From: an uncultured Bacteroidia bacterium
Lineage (GTDB): Bacteria > Bacteroidota > Bacteroidia > Bacteroidales > Prolixibacteraceae
Reading direction: 5' to 3'
DNA length: 64,000 nucleotides
NCBI GenBank assembly: GCA_903927965.1
Contig: CAIYPA010000104.1
Location: 1-64,000 of the forward strand
The notes under the pieces were generated by a model. The model ran no database searches, was not told the origin of the DNA, and saw only the letters and a program-made list of their open reading frames with translations. Positions 24,913-32,983 of the stretch are shown here, in pieces (positions within the stretch are counted from its first letter, which is position 1; each line of letters starts with the position of its first letter). Both the position numbers and the translations under genes were made by a program.

Positions 24913-25830
24913 ATGATTGTTGTCAATGAATTACACAAGACTTACGGGGAAACGGTAGCACTTGGGAAGGTCTCCCTTACTGTTAAAGAAGGTGAACTTT
25001 TCGGGTTGATTGGTCCCGACGGGGCTGGAAAGACATCGCTGATGCGGATTCTGATGTCGCTTTTGCTGCCAGATGGGGGAACTGCCACAATGAACGGCCT
25101 TGATATTGTGCGCGATTACAAGAAAGTGAGGCTGATTACCGGCTATATGCCTGGTAAGTTTTCGCTTTATCCTGACTTAACCGTAGAAGAAAACCTTCAG
25201 TTCTTCGCGACTGTTTTCGGTACGACCATTCAAGAGAACTACCACCTGATCAAAGAAATCTACCAGCAGATCGAGCCTTATAAAACCCGGAGGGCAGGTA
25301 AACTGTCAGGTGGTATGAAGCAAAAGTTGGCGCTATCGTGTGCGCTGATCCACAAACCCGAAATCCTGATCTTGGACGAACCAACCACTGGTGTGGATGC
25401 AGTTTCACGTAAGGAATTCTGGGAAATGCTTAAACGATTGAAAGCGATGGGGATAACCATTTTGGTTTCGACACCTTACATGGATGAGGCTACGATTTGC
25501 GACAGGATCGCGTTGATCCAGGACGGACATCTGATGTCGGTCGAGACTCCATTGGCAATGATGCAGGCTTTTGCAGAAGATTTATGGGCAGTCCGCTCAA
25601 AGAAAATCTACCACACTTCAAAACTGCTTGGGCAACTCCCTTCGATGATTTCGGTCAACAGCTTTGGACAGGTCCTGCACCTCGTTACTCCCAAAGGGAA
25701 GCATACACCACAATCAATCAAGGAGTTCCTTTCACTTCACGATGAAAGTGAGTTGACTGTTGAACCTGCTTTGGCAACAATCGAAGATGTTTTTATCCTT
25801 TTAATGAATAACCGAAAAGCAAAATCATGA
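24913..25830 (+). CDS. ABC exporter ATP-binding protein (YbhF-like, first half)
   Basis: A 305-residue nucleotide-binding subunit. Walker A is GPDGAGKTSL (around residue 34), the signature is LSGGMKQKLALSCAL, Walker B is ILILDEPTTGVD, and a D-loop and switch region follow. The ATG at 24913 starts MIVVNELHKTYGETVAL, just after the adaptor stop; a longer in-frame version from 24751 would overlap the adaptor and is rejected. Together with the next gene it corresponds to the two fused halves of YbhF. It overlaps the next gene by 4 nt. Confidence 0.93.
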   Translation: MIVVNELHKTYGETVALGKVSLTVKEGELFGLIGPDGAGKTSLMRILMSLLLPDGGTATMNGLDIVRDYKKVRLITGYMPGKFSLYPDLTVEENLQFFATVFGTTIQENYHLIKEIYQQIEPYKTRRAGKLSGGMKQKLALSCALIHKPEILILDEPTTGVDAVSRKEFWEMLKRLKAMGITILVSTPYMDEATICDRIALIQDGHLMSVETPLAMMQAFAEDLWAVRSKKIYHTSKLLGQLPSMISVNSFGQVLHLVTPKGKHTPQSIKEFLSLHDESELTVEPALATIEDVFILLMNNRKAKS

Positions 25831-26555
25831 TCACAAAAGAACCGGTTATTACCGTCAAAAATATGGTGAAGAAGTTTGGACATTTCGTCGCCAACGACAA
25901 CCTCAATTTTGAGGTTTACAAAGGGGAAATTTTTGGTTTTTTGGGTGCCAATGGAGCCGGAAAAACGACGGCGATCCGAATTTTATGTGGCCTTTCAACC
26001 CCTACTTCAGGTGAAATGAAAGTTGCTGGATTTGATGTCTTCAGGCAAACGGAAAAGATCAAACAGAACATTGGGTACATGAGCCAGAAATTCTCGCTGT
26101 ATGAGGATCTTACGATTTATCAGAACATCCGGTTTTATGGCGGTGTTTATGGGATGAAAGTCGCCGAACGAAAAGCCAGGACTACTGAAATGCTTGATAG
26201 ATTGGGGCTTACTGATTATGAAAACCGGAAAATCGGTGACCTGCCATTGGGATGGAAACAAAAGTTGGCATTTTCGATTGCTATCCTTCACCAGCCAAAA
26301 ATTGTTTTTCTCGATGAACCCACAGGTGGTGTTGACCCTATAACACGGCGCCAATTCTGGAATCTGATCTATGAGGCGGTCGAAAAGGGGATTACGGTAT
26401 TTGTGACGACCCATTATATGGACGAAGCGGAATATTGCGACAGGGTTTCAATCATGGCTGATGGCAGGATCGTTGCCCTCGATACACCCGAAAAGCTGAA
26501 AGAACAATACAATGCGTCCAATATGGACGAAGTATTTTTAAAAATTGCACGATGA
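25827..26555 (+). CDS. ABC exporter ATP-binding protein (YbhF-like, second half)
   Basis: A 242-residue ATPase. Walker A GANGAGKTTAI and Walker B IVFLDEPTGGVDP are normal, but the signature motif reads LPLGWKQKLAFS in place of LSGGxxQR. I recall the second half of YbhF-type proteins having a similar change, so this may be a family trait and the two ATPases may be functionally unequal. It overlaps the gene before and the permease after by 4 nt each, so all are co-translated. Confidence 0.92.
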   Translation: MITKEPVITVKNMVKKFGHFVANDNLNFEVYKGEIFGFLGANGAGKTTAIRILCGLSTPTSGEMKVAGFDVFRQTEKIKQNIGYMSQKFSLYEDLTIYQNIRFYGGVYGMKVAERKARTTEMLDRLGLTDYENRKIGDLPLGWKQKLAFSIAILHQPKIVFLDEPTGGVDPITRRQFWNLIYEAVEKGITVFVTTHYMDEAEYCDRVSIMADGRIVALDTPEKLKEQYNASNMDEVFLKIAR

Positions 26556-27658
26556 AAAGATTCTTAGCATTCCTCCGAAAGGAGTTTTTCCATATTTTCC
26601 GCGATCCACGTACCCTGATTATTTTATTCGGGATACCAATTGCTCAGTTGATGCTTTTTGGTTATGTGATGACCAACGAAGTCCGCAACGTAAAAATCGC
26701 AATTGTGGACCACTCACAGGATGATTTTAGCAAGCGATTGACAAACAGGTTATTGTCATCCGGATTTTTTCAATTGTCAGCAATCCCAACAGCAGAAGCT
26801 GATTACGAAAACCTGTTCCGCAGCGGAACGATCAAGGAGTTGGTGATCTTTGGACCAGATTTTGGGCGGCACCTGATCAACGAGGGTCGTGCCGATATTC
26901 AGGTAATTGCCGATGCTTCGGAACCCAATGCAGCGCAACTAATTGTAAATTACACAACTGCAATCACCAATAGTTTTGTCAAAAACGAGTTGATGAAAGA
27001 CCAGGTGCTTCCTGGGATCAACATAAAGGTCAGGATGCTTTTCAATGAAAATATGCGCGACGCCTATAATTTCATCCCAGGACTGATTGCCGTCATATTG
27101 ATGCTTATTTCTGCGATGATGACAGCCATCACGATAGCCCGCGAAAAAGAGAGTGGTACCATGGAGATCTTGCTTGCCTCTCCACTTCGACCGATACAGA
27201 TTATCCTTGGAAAGGTTGTGCCATATATGTTGCTTTCCATTGTCAGTGCGCTGGTTGTGTTGGCGTTAGGTATGATTGTCTTCAAAGTTCCCGTGATCGG
27301 AAGTTTTGCCCTGCTTCTGGCTGAAATATTGCTTTACATTTTCCTGGCCCTTAGCTTGGGAATCCTCATCTCTACGTTTGTTGACAGTCAGCTAACTGCC
27401 ATGGCAATATCCGGTTTTGTGCTGATGCTACCGAGTATTTTGCTTTCCGGTTTTATCTTTCCCATCAAGAACATGCCCATTCCCCTTCAGGTAATTGCCA
27501 ATCTGATGCCACCGCGGTGGTTTATCGAGATCAACCGGTCTGTTATGCTCAAAGGCGGGGGATTGGCGGAAATATGGCCGAATACCTTGATCTTGTTGGG
27601 ATTGTCAATCCTTTTTATCTTTATCAGCGTCAAAAAATTCAAAATACGTCTTCAATAG
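26552..27658 (+). CDS. ABC-2 type permease (YbhS-like)
   Basis: A 368-residue permease of the ABC-2 type. RKEFFHIFRDPRTLIILFGI at the N-terminus is the family's amphipathic opening before TM1. A large periplasmic loop runs to about residue 170, then five membrane helices follow, including the conserved REKESGTMEILLASPLRP loop. It pairs with the next gene to form a heterodimeric channel energised by the two ATPases. Substrate is unknown; relatives are assigned to drug or ion export. Confidence 0.92.
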   Translation: MKRFLAFLRKEFFHIFRDPRTLIILFGIPIAQLMLFGYVMTNEVRNVKIAIVDHSQDDFSKRLTNRLLSSGFFQLSAIPTAEADYENLFRSGTIKELVIFGPDFGRHLINEGRADIQVIADASEPNAAQLIVNYTTAITNSFVKNELMKDQVLPGINIKVRMLFNENMRDAYNFIPGLIAVILMLISAMMTAITIAREKESGTMEILLASPLRPIQIILGKVVPYMLLSIVSALVVLALGMIVFKVPVIGSFALLLAEILLYIFLALSLGILISTFVDSQLTAMAISGFVLMLPSILLSGFIFPIKNMPIPLQVIANLMPPRWFIEINRSVMLKGGGLAEIWPNTLILLGLSILFIFISVKKFKIRLQ

Positions 27659-27664
27659 AAAACT

Positions 27665-28780
27665 ATGCGAACACTCTATTACATCCTGCAAAAGGAATTT
27701 ACCCAGATTTTTCGGAACAAATCGATGCTGCCCGTCATCTTTGTGATGCCGTTGATCCAAATGTTGGTCCTTGTTTTTGCAGCTACCAACGAACTGCGCC
27801 AGGTCGATGTGGCCATTGTCGATTTCGACAATTCCACCTCTTCACGAAAACTGACTTCCGAAATTGCCGGTATCCCTTTCTTTAAAGTAAAGCAGAACCT
27901 TGTCAACACGCAGGAAGCGGAAGATCTTTTGATGCGCAATAAAGTCGATCTTGCGCTGATCATTCCCCAAAGTTTTGACAAGGATCTGACTTTAAACAAA
28001 AGCTCTGAAGTACAGATACTTGTGGATGCCATTAATGGAAGTGCTGCCCAGCTTTCTTTGGGTTACCTTTCAAGTGTGATCGCAGGCTACAGCCAGAAAA
28101 TCCTTTTGAAAACAGCAGTGCCTGGATCGGTGATGATGAAAAATATTGTGGTCAAGCCAACTTATTGGTTCAACCCTCAACTCAACTTTAAGTATTATAT
28201 GGCTCCCGGAATCCTGGTGGTTTTGATTACGGTGATTGGGATGCTGTTGGGTGGGATGAACCTTGTCAGGGAAAAGGAGATTGGGACAATCGAACAGATC
28301 AATGTGACCCCGATCAAAAAATGGCAGTTCATTGCCGGCAAGCTCCTCCCCTTCCTTGCCATTGGTTTGTTTGACCTTGCATTTGGTTTGCTGGTAGCCC
28401 GTTTGGCTTTCAATATCCCGATCAGGGGAAGTTTTCTGCTGCTTTTCGGGATGGCCTCTATTTACCTTGTTCTGGTCCTTTCCCTTGGATTGTTTATCTC
28501 GACCATATCGGACACACAACAACAGGCGACTTTTGTTACCTTCTTTATGCTGATTGTGTTTATCCTGATGAGCGGGCTGTTTACCCCTGTTGAAAGTATG
28601 CCAGATTGGGCGCAAAAGCTCGATTACGCGAATCCGCTTTATTACTTTGTGAAGATCATGAGGAGCGTTATCCTGAAAGGGTCCAATTTCCCGGATATCA
28701 TCAACGAAGCTGCAACCCTATCTGTATTTGCCGCTTCGATTTTTGGTTTGGCGATTTTCAGGTACAGGAAAACCTCTTGA
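27665..28780 (+). CDS. ABC-2 type permease (YbhR-like)
   Basis: A 371-residue permease paralogous to the gene before it: KEFTQIFRNKSMLPVIFVMP opens TM1, a periplasmic loop follows, and REKEIGTIEQINVTPIKKW is the conserved cytoplasmic loop. It starts 6 nt after the first permease gene and is the last gene of the tetR-tolC-hlyD-ABC operon. No T-tract terminator follows; a perfect GC-rich hairpin lies at 28851-28871. Confidence 0.92.
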   Translation: MRTLYYILQKEFTQIFRNKSMLPVIFVMPLIQMLVLVFAATNELRQVDVAIVDFDNSTSSRKLTSEIAGIPFFKVKQNLVNTQEAEDLLMRNKVDLALIIPQSFDKDLTLNKSSEVQILVDAINGSAAQLSLGYLSSVIAGYSQKILLKTAVPGSVMMKNIVVKPTYWFNPQLNFKYYMAPGILVVLITVIGMLLGGMNLVREKEIGTIEQINVTPIKKWQFIAGKLLPFLAIGLFDLAFGLLVARLAFNIPIRGSFLLLFGMASIYLVLVLSLGLFISTISDTQQQATFVTFFMLIVFILMSGLFTPVESMPDWAQKLDYANPLYYFVKIMRSVILKGSNFPDIINEAATLSVFAASIFGLAIFRYRKTS

Positions 28781-28850
28781 TAATGAGAAGTTTCAAAAAA
28801 AAAGCCTTAGTAGATTGATGTTGGACAGACAAATTTTAGGAAGTAGCATC

Positions 28851-28930
28851 CCCCTCGTTTGTAACGAGGGGTTAATGGTTTGTCGTTTGTAACGAGGGGT
28901 TGAGGGTTTGAGGGTTTGTCATTTGTAACG
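28851..28930. repeat. GC-rich hairpin and imperfect tandem repeats
   Basis: CCCCTCGTT (28851-28859) and AACGAGGGG (28863-28871) form a perfect 9-bp stem. The right half with its flank, TCGTTTGTAACGAGGGGTT, recurs at about 28883 and, degenerate, at about 28919. It is the first element of a 1.4-kb gene-free region (28781-30188). It could end transcription of the export operon although no T tract follows. Confidence 0.6.
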
Positions 28931-28943
28931 ATTTTCCGCCTTT

Positions 28944-29114
28944 CCCCGTCCGAAAGGTCGCTCGCTCTTTCCCGAAGTTTGATCGCGGACAGTCTTTGGA
29001 GTCGTTATTATTCCCTAGGTTGTACAGTTCGATTGTGTTTTGAGCAATAAAATGGCTTTTGTTCGGGACCGTTTACCCACGAAGAAAACCGCTTTCCAGT
29101 CACCCGGATACTAA
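28944..29114 (+). repeat. Composite palindromic repeat, shortened copy C
   Basis: Shares CCCCGTCCGA, GATCGCGGAC, CGATTGTGTTTTGAGCAAT, CGGGACCGTTTACCCA and CCGCTTTCCAGTCACCCGG with the copy at 34312-34653, in the same order and orientation. The middle segment present in the full copies is deleted between TTTACCCA and CGAAGAA. Confidence 0.75.
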
Positions 29115-29152
29115 GCCGATGGCAACGCCTTGGGAAAATAAGCAAAACGTGT

Positions 29153-29500
29153 ATTGCGCCACATCCTTTTATGAGAGTTGTCATCCCCGTCCGAAGGTGC
29201 ATTGCCTCTTTTATTGACCTTCGATCGCGGACGGTTAGATGGGGTGCGCTCTGACCCTGGGTGGCGCGGTCCCAGATAGTTTTGTTCATTGACAAGGATT
29301 TGCCTCGGGACCGCTTACCCAGGGCTATTTACGTTTAACCCATTTAGGGTTATAACATAACATGTTGTGTATTAGTAAATTCATTCTTAATTGATTGGCA
29401 TCGGTAACGAAAAACAAACTCCAGGATGTAGTGTCCCGGTGACTTGATGCAAATGCCCATGCGAAGCAAAAGAGTTTTCCAGTCACCCGGACACTACATC
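29153..29500 (+). repeat. Composite palindromic repeat, full copy A
   Basis: From ATTGCGCCAC to GGACACTACATC this matches 34312-34653 throughout. It is built of consecutive palindromes: CCGTCCGAAGGT with a bulged ACCTTCG...GGACGG; CCCTGGGT...GCGGTCCC (29255 onward) with GGGACCGC..ACCCAGGG; TAACCC...GGGTTA; and GATGTAGTGTCC with GGACACTACATC (20-bp arms with one mismatch, ending at 29500). No credible protein is encoded. Confidence 0.8.
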
Positions 29501-29507
29501 AAAATTA

Positions 29508-29620
29508 TCACAACCCCGAAGCGGGTTGAATTTGAATAACCCCCGGTGAGCCTGCGAAACCGGGGGTAAATGAACAAGATCCAACTGCAACCCCGAAGTG
29601 GTTTGAACATTGTACATAAT
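29508..29620. repeat. REP-like hairpins with CCCCGAAG and CCCCCGGT stems
   Basis: AACCCCGAAGCGGGTT forms a short hairpin, ACCCCCGGT (29539-29547) pairs perfectly with ACCGGGGGT (29559-29567), and CAACCCCGAAGTGGTT follows as a diverged second unit. This is the look of REP-type intergenic repeats. It is present at this end of the accessory segment and absent from the corresponding place at 34.6 kb. Confidence 0.6.
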
Positions 29621-29670
29621 ATTGATTGTTTAAATCAAAACAAATCAAAACAAATACATTTAAATAACTG

Positions 29671-29896
29671 AAAATAAGGTAAATAAGGTTAGGGTGTACG
29701 TTGACCCGTTGCTATGAAGGTTGGAAAAACAAAAATAAGGTTTAAAAACCTTAAATCATATTTTCATATAGTCTTAACATTCAAAGTTTTAAAGAACAAA
29801 AACCATGTTTTTAAACCGGAACAAACCTTATTTTTCCATTTTTTCAACCTTAATAGCTCCGGTCATCGTTGAAATCAACCTTATTTACCTTATTTT
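29671..29896. repeat. 226-bp nested palindrome with perfect 20-bp ends
   Basis: The first 20 bases (29671-29690, two AATAAGGT units) are the exact reverse complement of the last 20 (29877-29896). Inside, GCTATGAAGGTTG (29711-29723) pairs with CAACCTTAATAGC (29845-29857) with one mismatch, and AAAATAAGGTTT (29732-29743) pairs with AAACCTTATTTT (29823-29834). The element has no coding content and resembles a MITE or a very stable cruciform. A related element lies at 34701-34908. From 29897 to 30188 I see no gene that I can support. Confidence 0.8.
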
Positions 29897-30188
29897 TTCA
29901 TCGACGGAATCGGCCGCATAGATAAAGGCCTATCGATATTCGTCATCGAGGATTGCGCCACAAAGTTTTAAAAGTTGGGGAAGGTTCGCCAAAAAATCAG
30001 AAATGCAGTCCCACAAAATTTTTCGACCGGCAAGCCGGTGTTTAGATCTTGCGCCGTTGCCCTGTGCAGTACGCTGCTGCTCCATTGCATTGCGCTTGCT
30101 GCGCACAGCACCGGCCAACTTCGAGTACAATTTCCTTATTTCTTTATCTCTTTTTTTTTCAGGGAAGCCTCCTGATTTGGTTTTTGAA

Positions 30189-32825
30189 CTAGGGGACAAG
30201 AGCTAACCGAAACCCCAAATCGTCGTAACGGTCGTCGGGGGTGTAGCTGCTGAAGCGATAGGACGAACGGCAGTTCCGCGCGTTGCGGTCCCAGCTACCA
30301 CCCCGAAACACACGGTCAGAGCCGGTAGAAGGCCCCTTAGGATTATTCTGTGGCGAATTAGCATAATATTTTCCATCGTACCAATCACTGCACCACTCCC
30401 ACACGTTGCCATGCATATCGTACAAACCCAAGGTATTAGGTGCAAAACTTCCAACTGGCATCGTTTTTTCCCTGTAAATACCCTTTGGATTGCTGTTGTA
30501 GGGGTAATTGCCGTTATAATTGGCTTGCGAAGTTGTAAGGTTGTTGCCCGTATTGAAAGGTGTTGTCGTGCCTGCCCTACAGGCAAATTCCCATTCCGCC
30601 TCTGTGGGCAACCGGTAGGTTTTGCCTGGTTTCTGGTTCAGTTTTTTGATAAAGTCCTGTACATCGTTCCAACTCACCTGCTCCACTGGACAATTGTCGC
30701 AACCCTTAAAATTCGAAGGGTTAGTTCCCATAATATCGGTCCATTGCTTTTGGGTCACTTCATATTTGCCGATGTAAAAATCGGAAACAATAACTTTGTG
30801 GGCAGGTTTTTCATCTTTTTCGGTACTATTGTCATCACCCATCATAAATTCACCACCTTTTACAAGAACCATTGGCGGAGAGAGGCTATTAATTTCTACA
30901 ACATTATTTTCAGGTTGTTTAATTTCAGTTTTTTTTATGGGTTCAGGGGGCTTGGTGGAAAAGTAAACAATCGAAACCACCAAGGCGATTAGTACCAAAG
31001 GTGCAAGAAGGTAGATCAACTTTTTGCGGTTTGGGTTTATCGTTTCAGACGCCGCAGGGTCTTGCAGACTCCTGTGGGTCTCTGCGGACATTGGTTGCTG
31101 CTTTAAAACCGGGATAGATTCTTCTTCTTCGTCTTTTTGGGCTGCCAACCTTTGTTGTTTAGCCTGTTCTTCCTGCAATTTTTGCTGTTCAAGTCGGTCT
31201 TGTTCCTGTTTCTCTTTTAATAGTTTTTTAGCCAAGAATTTTGCTTGCTTTTCGTTTTCAATACGCTCTTCTTCGGCTTTATGTGCTGCCAACCTTTGCT
31301 GTTCGGCTATTTCTTCCTCTAATTTTTGTTGTTCAATACGGACTAGTTCCTCTTTCTGCTGTTTCTCTTTTAACTTCTGTTCAGCCAAGAGTTTAGCTAG
31401 CTTTTCGTTATCGATCCGTTCTTCTTCAGCTTTCTGGGCTGCTAACCTTTCTTGTTCAGCTTTTTCTTCCTGCAATTTCTGCTGTTTCAGTCGGTCTTCT
31501 TCAGCTTTCTGGGCTGCCAACCTTTGTTGCTCGGCCAGGTCTTCCTGCAGTTTATGTTGCTCCAATCGGTCTTGCTCTGCTTTCTGCTGTTTCTCTTTTA
31601 ACTGTTGATCCGTTATAAGTTTTGCTTTCCTTTCGTTTTCAATGCGTTCCTCTTCAGCTTTTTGGGCTTCCAACCTTTTTTGCTCTGCGCTTTCCTCCGC
31701 CAATTTCTGCTTTTCCAGTCGGTCTTGTTCTGCTTTTTGCTGTTTCTCTATTAACTGTAGTTCGGCTAAGAATTTGGCTTGCTTTACAGTTTCGATGCGT
31801 TCTTCTTCAGCTTTCTTCTCTACCAACCTATATTGTTCGGCTTGCTCCTCCAACAATTTTTGTTGTTCTAATCGGTCTTGTTCCGCTATTTGAGTCTCTA
31901 GTAGCCATTGTTCAAGCAATAATTTGTCATGTTTTTCATTTCCAAGGCGTTCTTCTTCAGCTTCCTCTGCCGCTTCCTGAATTTTCCTTTCTTTTATTCT
32001 TAATTCTTCATTTTTAATTTTTAATTTTTCCTGTGCCCTGGATTCGGAAACCAACGTATTGACAATCTGCTCGGCATTGTCGGCAATTTGCATGTTCCTC
32101 AGAAACAACGGTACAAATTTCAAGTCGAAACCGATCCCTCGCAAAACAAATATATGTCTATTGATTTGGTCATGAACGTGGAACTGGTCGAAAAAGGTTT
32201 TGTACTCATATTTTACCCAACCGGATTTTGCCGAATTTGGGGAACTGACCAAAACAAAGTGCTGACTATATTCAAGCGAATGCTCGATGGTGTCGGAAAA
32301 AGATATACCTGCATAGTCTTTTAAATTTTGGTCGGAAATAAAAACACTCAACCCATAGCCACGCAATTTCTCGACCACGGGTTGCAAAACTTCGCGGTCG
32401 AGGGAAGAAAAGCTCACAAAAAGGTCATATTCAAACTCACTAGGTTGGACTTGCTTTAAACTTTCAACAGCTTCGAGCAATTCGGTCTGCTCATTTCCAC
32501 TATTTTGCTTGGTGGTTTGGCGTTCTCGCGGAACATTCCAGAACTCATCGGGCAGTTCGTCAATTACATACAAAATAGCTTGTTGGACCTGGGCTTCCGT
32601 AATCAGCTCATTTTGGCGATCAAGTATCCCTAGCATTTTATCGTGTTGTAAGCCATGGAGTTTGCCAGAATTTATAATCAGGATGTCGCTTAACTTTCCA
32701 ATCGGTTTATCGGAATTTGAGACCACGGAATGAGCCTTGATCTGCTCCAATAACCGATCAACAGCCTCGTTTAAACGTGCCTGTGCGATTAGTTGTTTCA
32801 GATCGTCTTTTCCCATTTGTTGCAT
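30189..32825 (-). CDS. EAD-TIR-coiled coil-TM-FGE domain protein, putative conflict/immune sensor
   Basis: An 878-residue multidomain protein if the ATG at 32823-32825 is used; a second ATG lies three codons later, and a TTG at 32906 would add 27 residues with no domain. Order: helical effector-associated domain (~1-100; IAQARLNEAVDRLLEQIKAH, then LGILDRQNELITEAQ, EAD11-like); TIR domain (~130-260; EYDLFVSFSSLDREV, and SGWVKYEYKTFF carrying the conserved Glu expected of NADase TIRs); about 290 residues of K/E/Q-rich coiled coil in ~50-residue repeats; one membrane helix (LIYLLAPLVLIALVVSIVYF, ~602-621); and a C-terminal FGE-sulfatase/C-type-lectin fold (VKGGEFMMGDD, YRLPTEAEWEFACRAG, GNVWEWCSDWY, RVFRGGSWD, LGFRLALVP). 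TIR would be cytoplasmic and the FGE domain periplasmic. An immune or abortive-infection sensor role is inference. Repeats of unusual structure flank the locus. Confidence 0.85.
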   Translation of the reverse strand: MQQMGKDDLKQLIAQARLNEAVDRLLEQIKAHSVVSNSDKPIGKLSDILIINSGKLHGLQHDKMLGILDRQNELITEAQVQQAILYVIDELPDEFWNVPRERQTTKQNSGNEQTELLEAVESLKQVQPSEFEYDLFVSFSSLDREVLQPVVEKLRGYGLSVFISDQNLKDYAGISFSDTIEHSLEYSQHFVLVSSPNSAKSGWVKYEYKTFFDQFHVHDQINRHIFVLRGIGFDLKFVPLFLRNMQIADNAEQIVNTLVSESRAQEKLKIKNEELRIKERKIQEAAEEAEEERLGNEKHDKLLLEQWLLETQIAEQDRLEQQKLLEEQAEQYRLVEKKAEEERIETVKQAKFLAELQLIEKQQKAEQDRLEKQKLAEESAEQKRLEAQKAEEERIENERKAKLITDQQLKEKQQKAEQDRLEQHKLQEDLAEQQRLAAQKAEEDRLKQQKLQEEKAEQERLAAQKAEEERIDNEKLAKLLAEQKLKEKQQKEELVRIEQQKLEEEIAEQQRLAAHKAEEERIENEKQAKFLAKKLLKEKQEQDRLEQQKLQEEQAKQQRLAAQKDEEEESIPVLKQQPMSAETHRSLQDPAASETINPNRKKLIYLLAPLVLIALVVSIVYFSTKPPEPIKKTEIKQPENNVVEINSLSPPMVLVKGGEFMMGDDNSTEKDEKPAHKVIVSDFYIGKYEVTQKQWTDIMGTNPSNFKGCDNCPVEQVSWNDVQDFIKKLNQKPGKTYRLPTEAEWEFACRAGTTTPFNTGNNLTTSQANYNGNYPYNSNPKGIYREKTMPVGSFAPNTLGLYDMHGNVWEWCSDWYDGKYYANSPQNNPKGPSTGSDRVFRGGSWDRNARNCRSSYRFSSYTPDDRYDDLGFRLALVP
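31130..31990 (-). repeat. In-gene tandem repeats encoding a KEQ-rich coiled coil
   Basis: About five full units of ~50 residues and one half unit, each built like KAEEERIENEK-AKLLAEQ-LKEKQQKAEQDRLEQQKL-EE-AEQQRLAAQ. Units are similar at DNA level too (GTTCTTCTTCAGCTTT and TTTCTGCTGTTTCTC recur), so unit number may vary between strains. Confidence 0.85.
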
Positions 32826-32983
32826 TTGGACTATCAGATTTGGAAATTGCGGTAAACTTAAAGATAAACTTTTAGTTATGAAATAGTTTCCTGAACTCTT
32901 TGACAACTTTTCTCTTTCATTTTATTAAAAATATCACAGCGTAAATTTATTTCAATATCTTTATCCTGTTCAATTCAAATGTT

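Noticed and set aside
28070-28615. A 181-codon minus-strand frame within the second ABC-2 permease
   Set aside because: Low-complexity His/Gln/Lys-rich translation antisense to a clear membrane protein.
28851-28940. Short spaced repeats considered as a CRISPR array
   Set aside because: Only three imperfect units with spacers of a few bases and no cas genes; better explained as hairpin-type intergenic repeats.
29008-29295. A 95-codon minus-strand frame in the repeat region
   Set aside because: It lies wholly across composite repeat copies C and A, is made of palindromic DNA and has no protein-like composition or family.
28781-30188. A DGR template repeat or reverse transcriptase near the putative variable region
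   Set aside because: No run of AAC/AAT codons in the RGGSW-to-LGFRL frame and no reverse transcriptase frame was seen in the gap or elsewhere in the window.
29930-30199. An 89-codon minus-strand frame directly after the TIR gene, considered as a DGR accessory protein
   Set aside because: It starts at TTG, overlaps the TIR gene end, shows no recognisable fold and does not resemble the accessory Avd protein. Kept only as non-coding sequence.
31024-32017. Cysteine- and serine-rich plus-strand frames opposite the coiled-coil region
   Set aside because: They are the antisense of a Lys/Glu/Gln repeat; their odd composition follows from that and not from a real gene.
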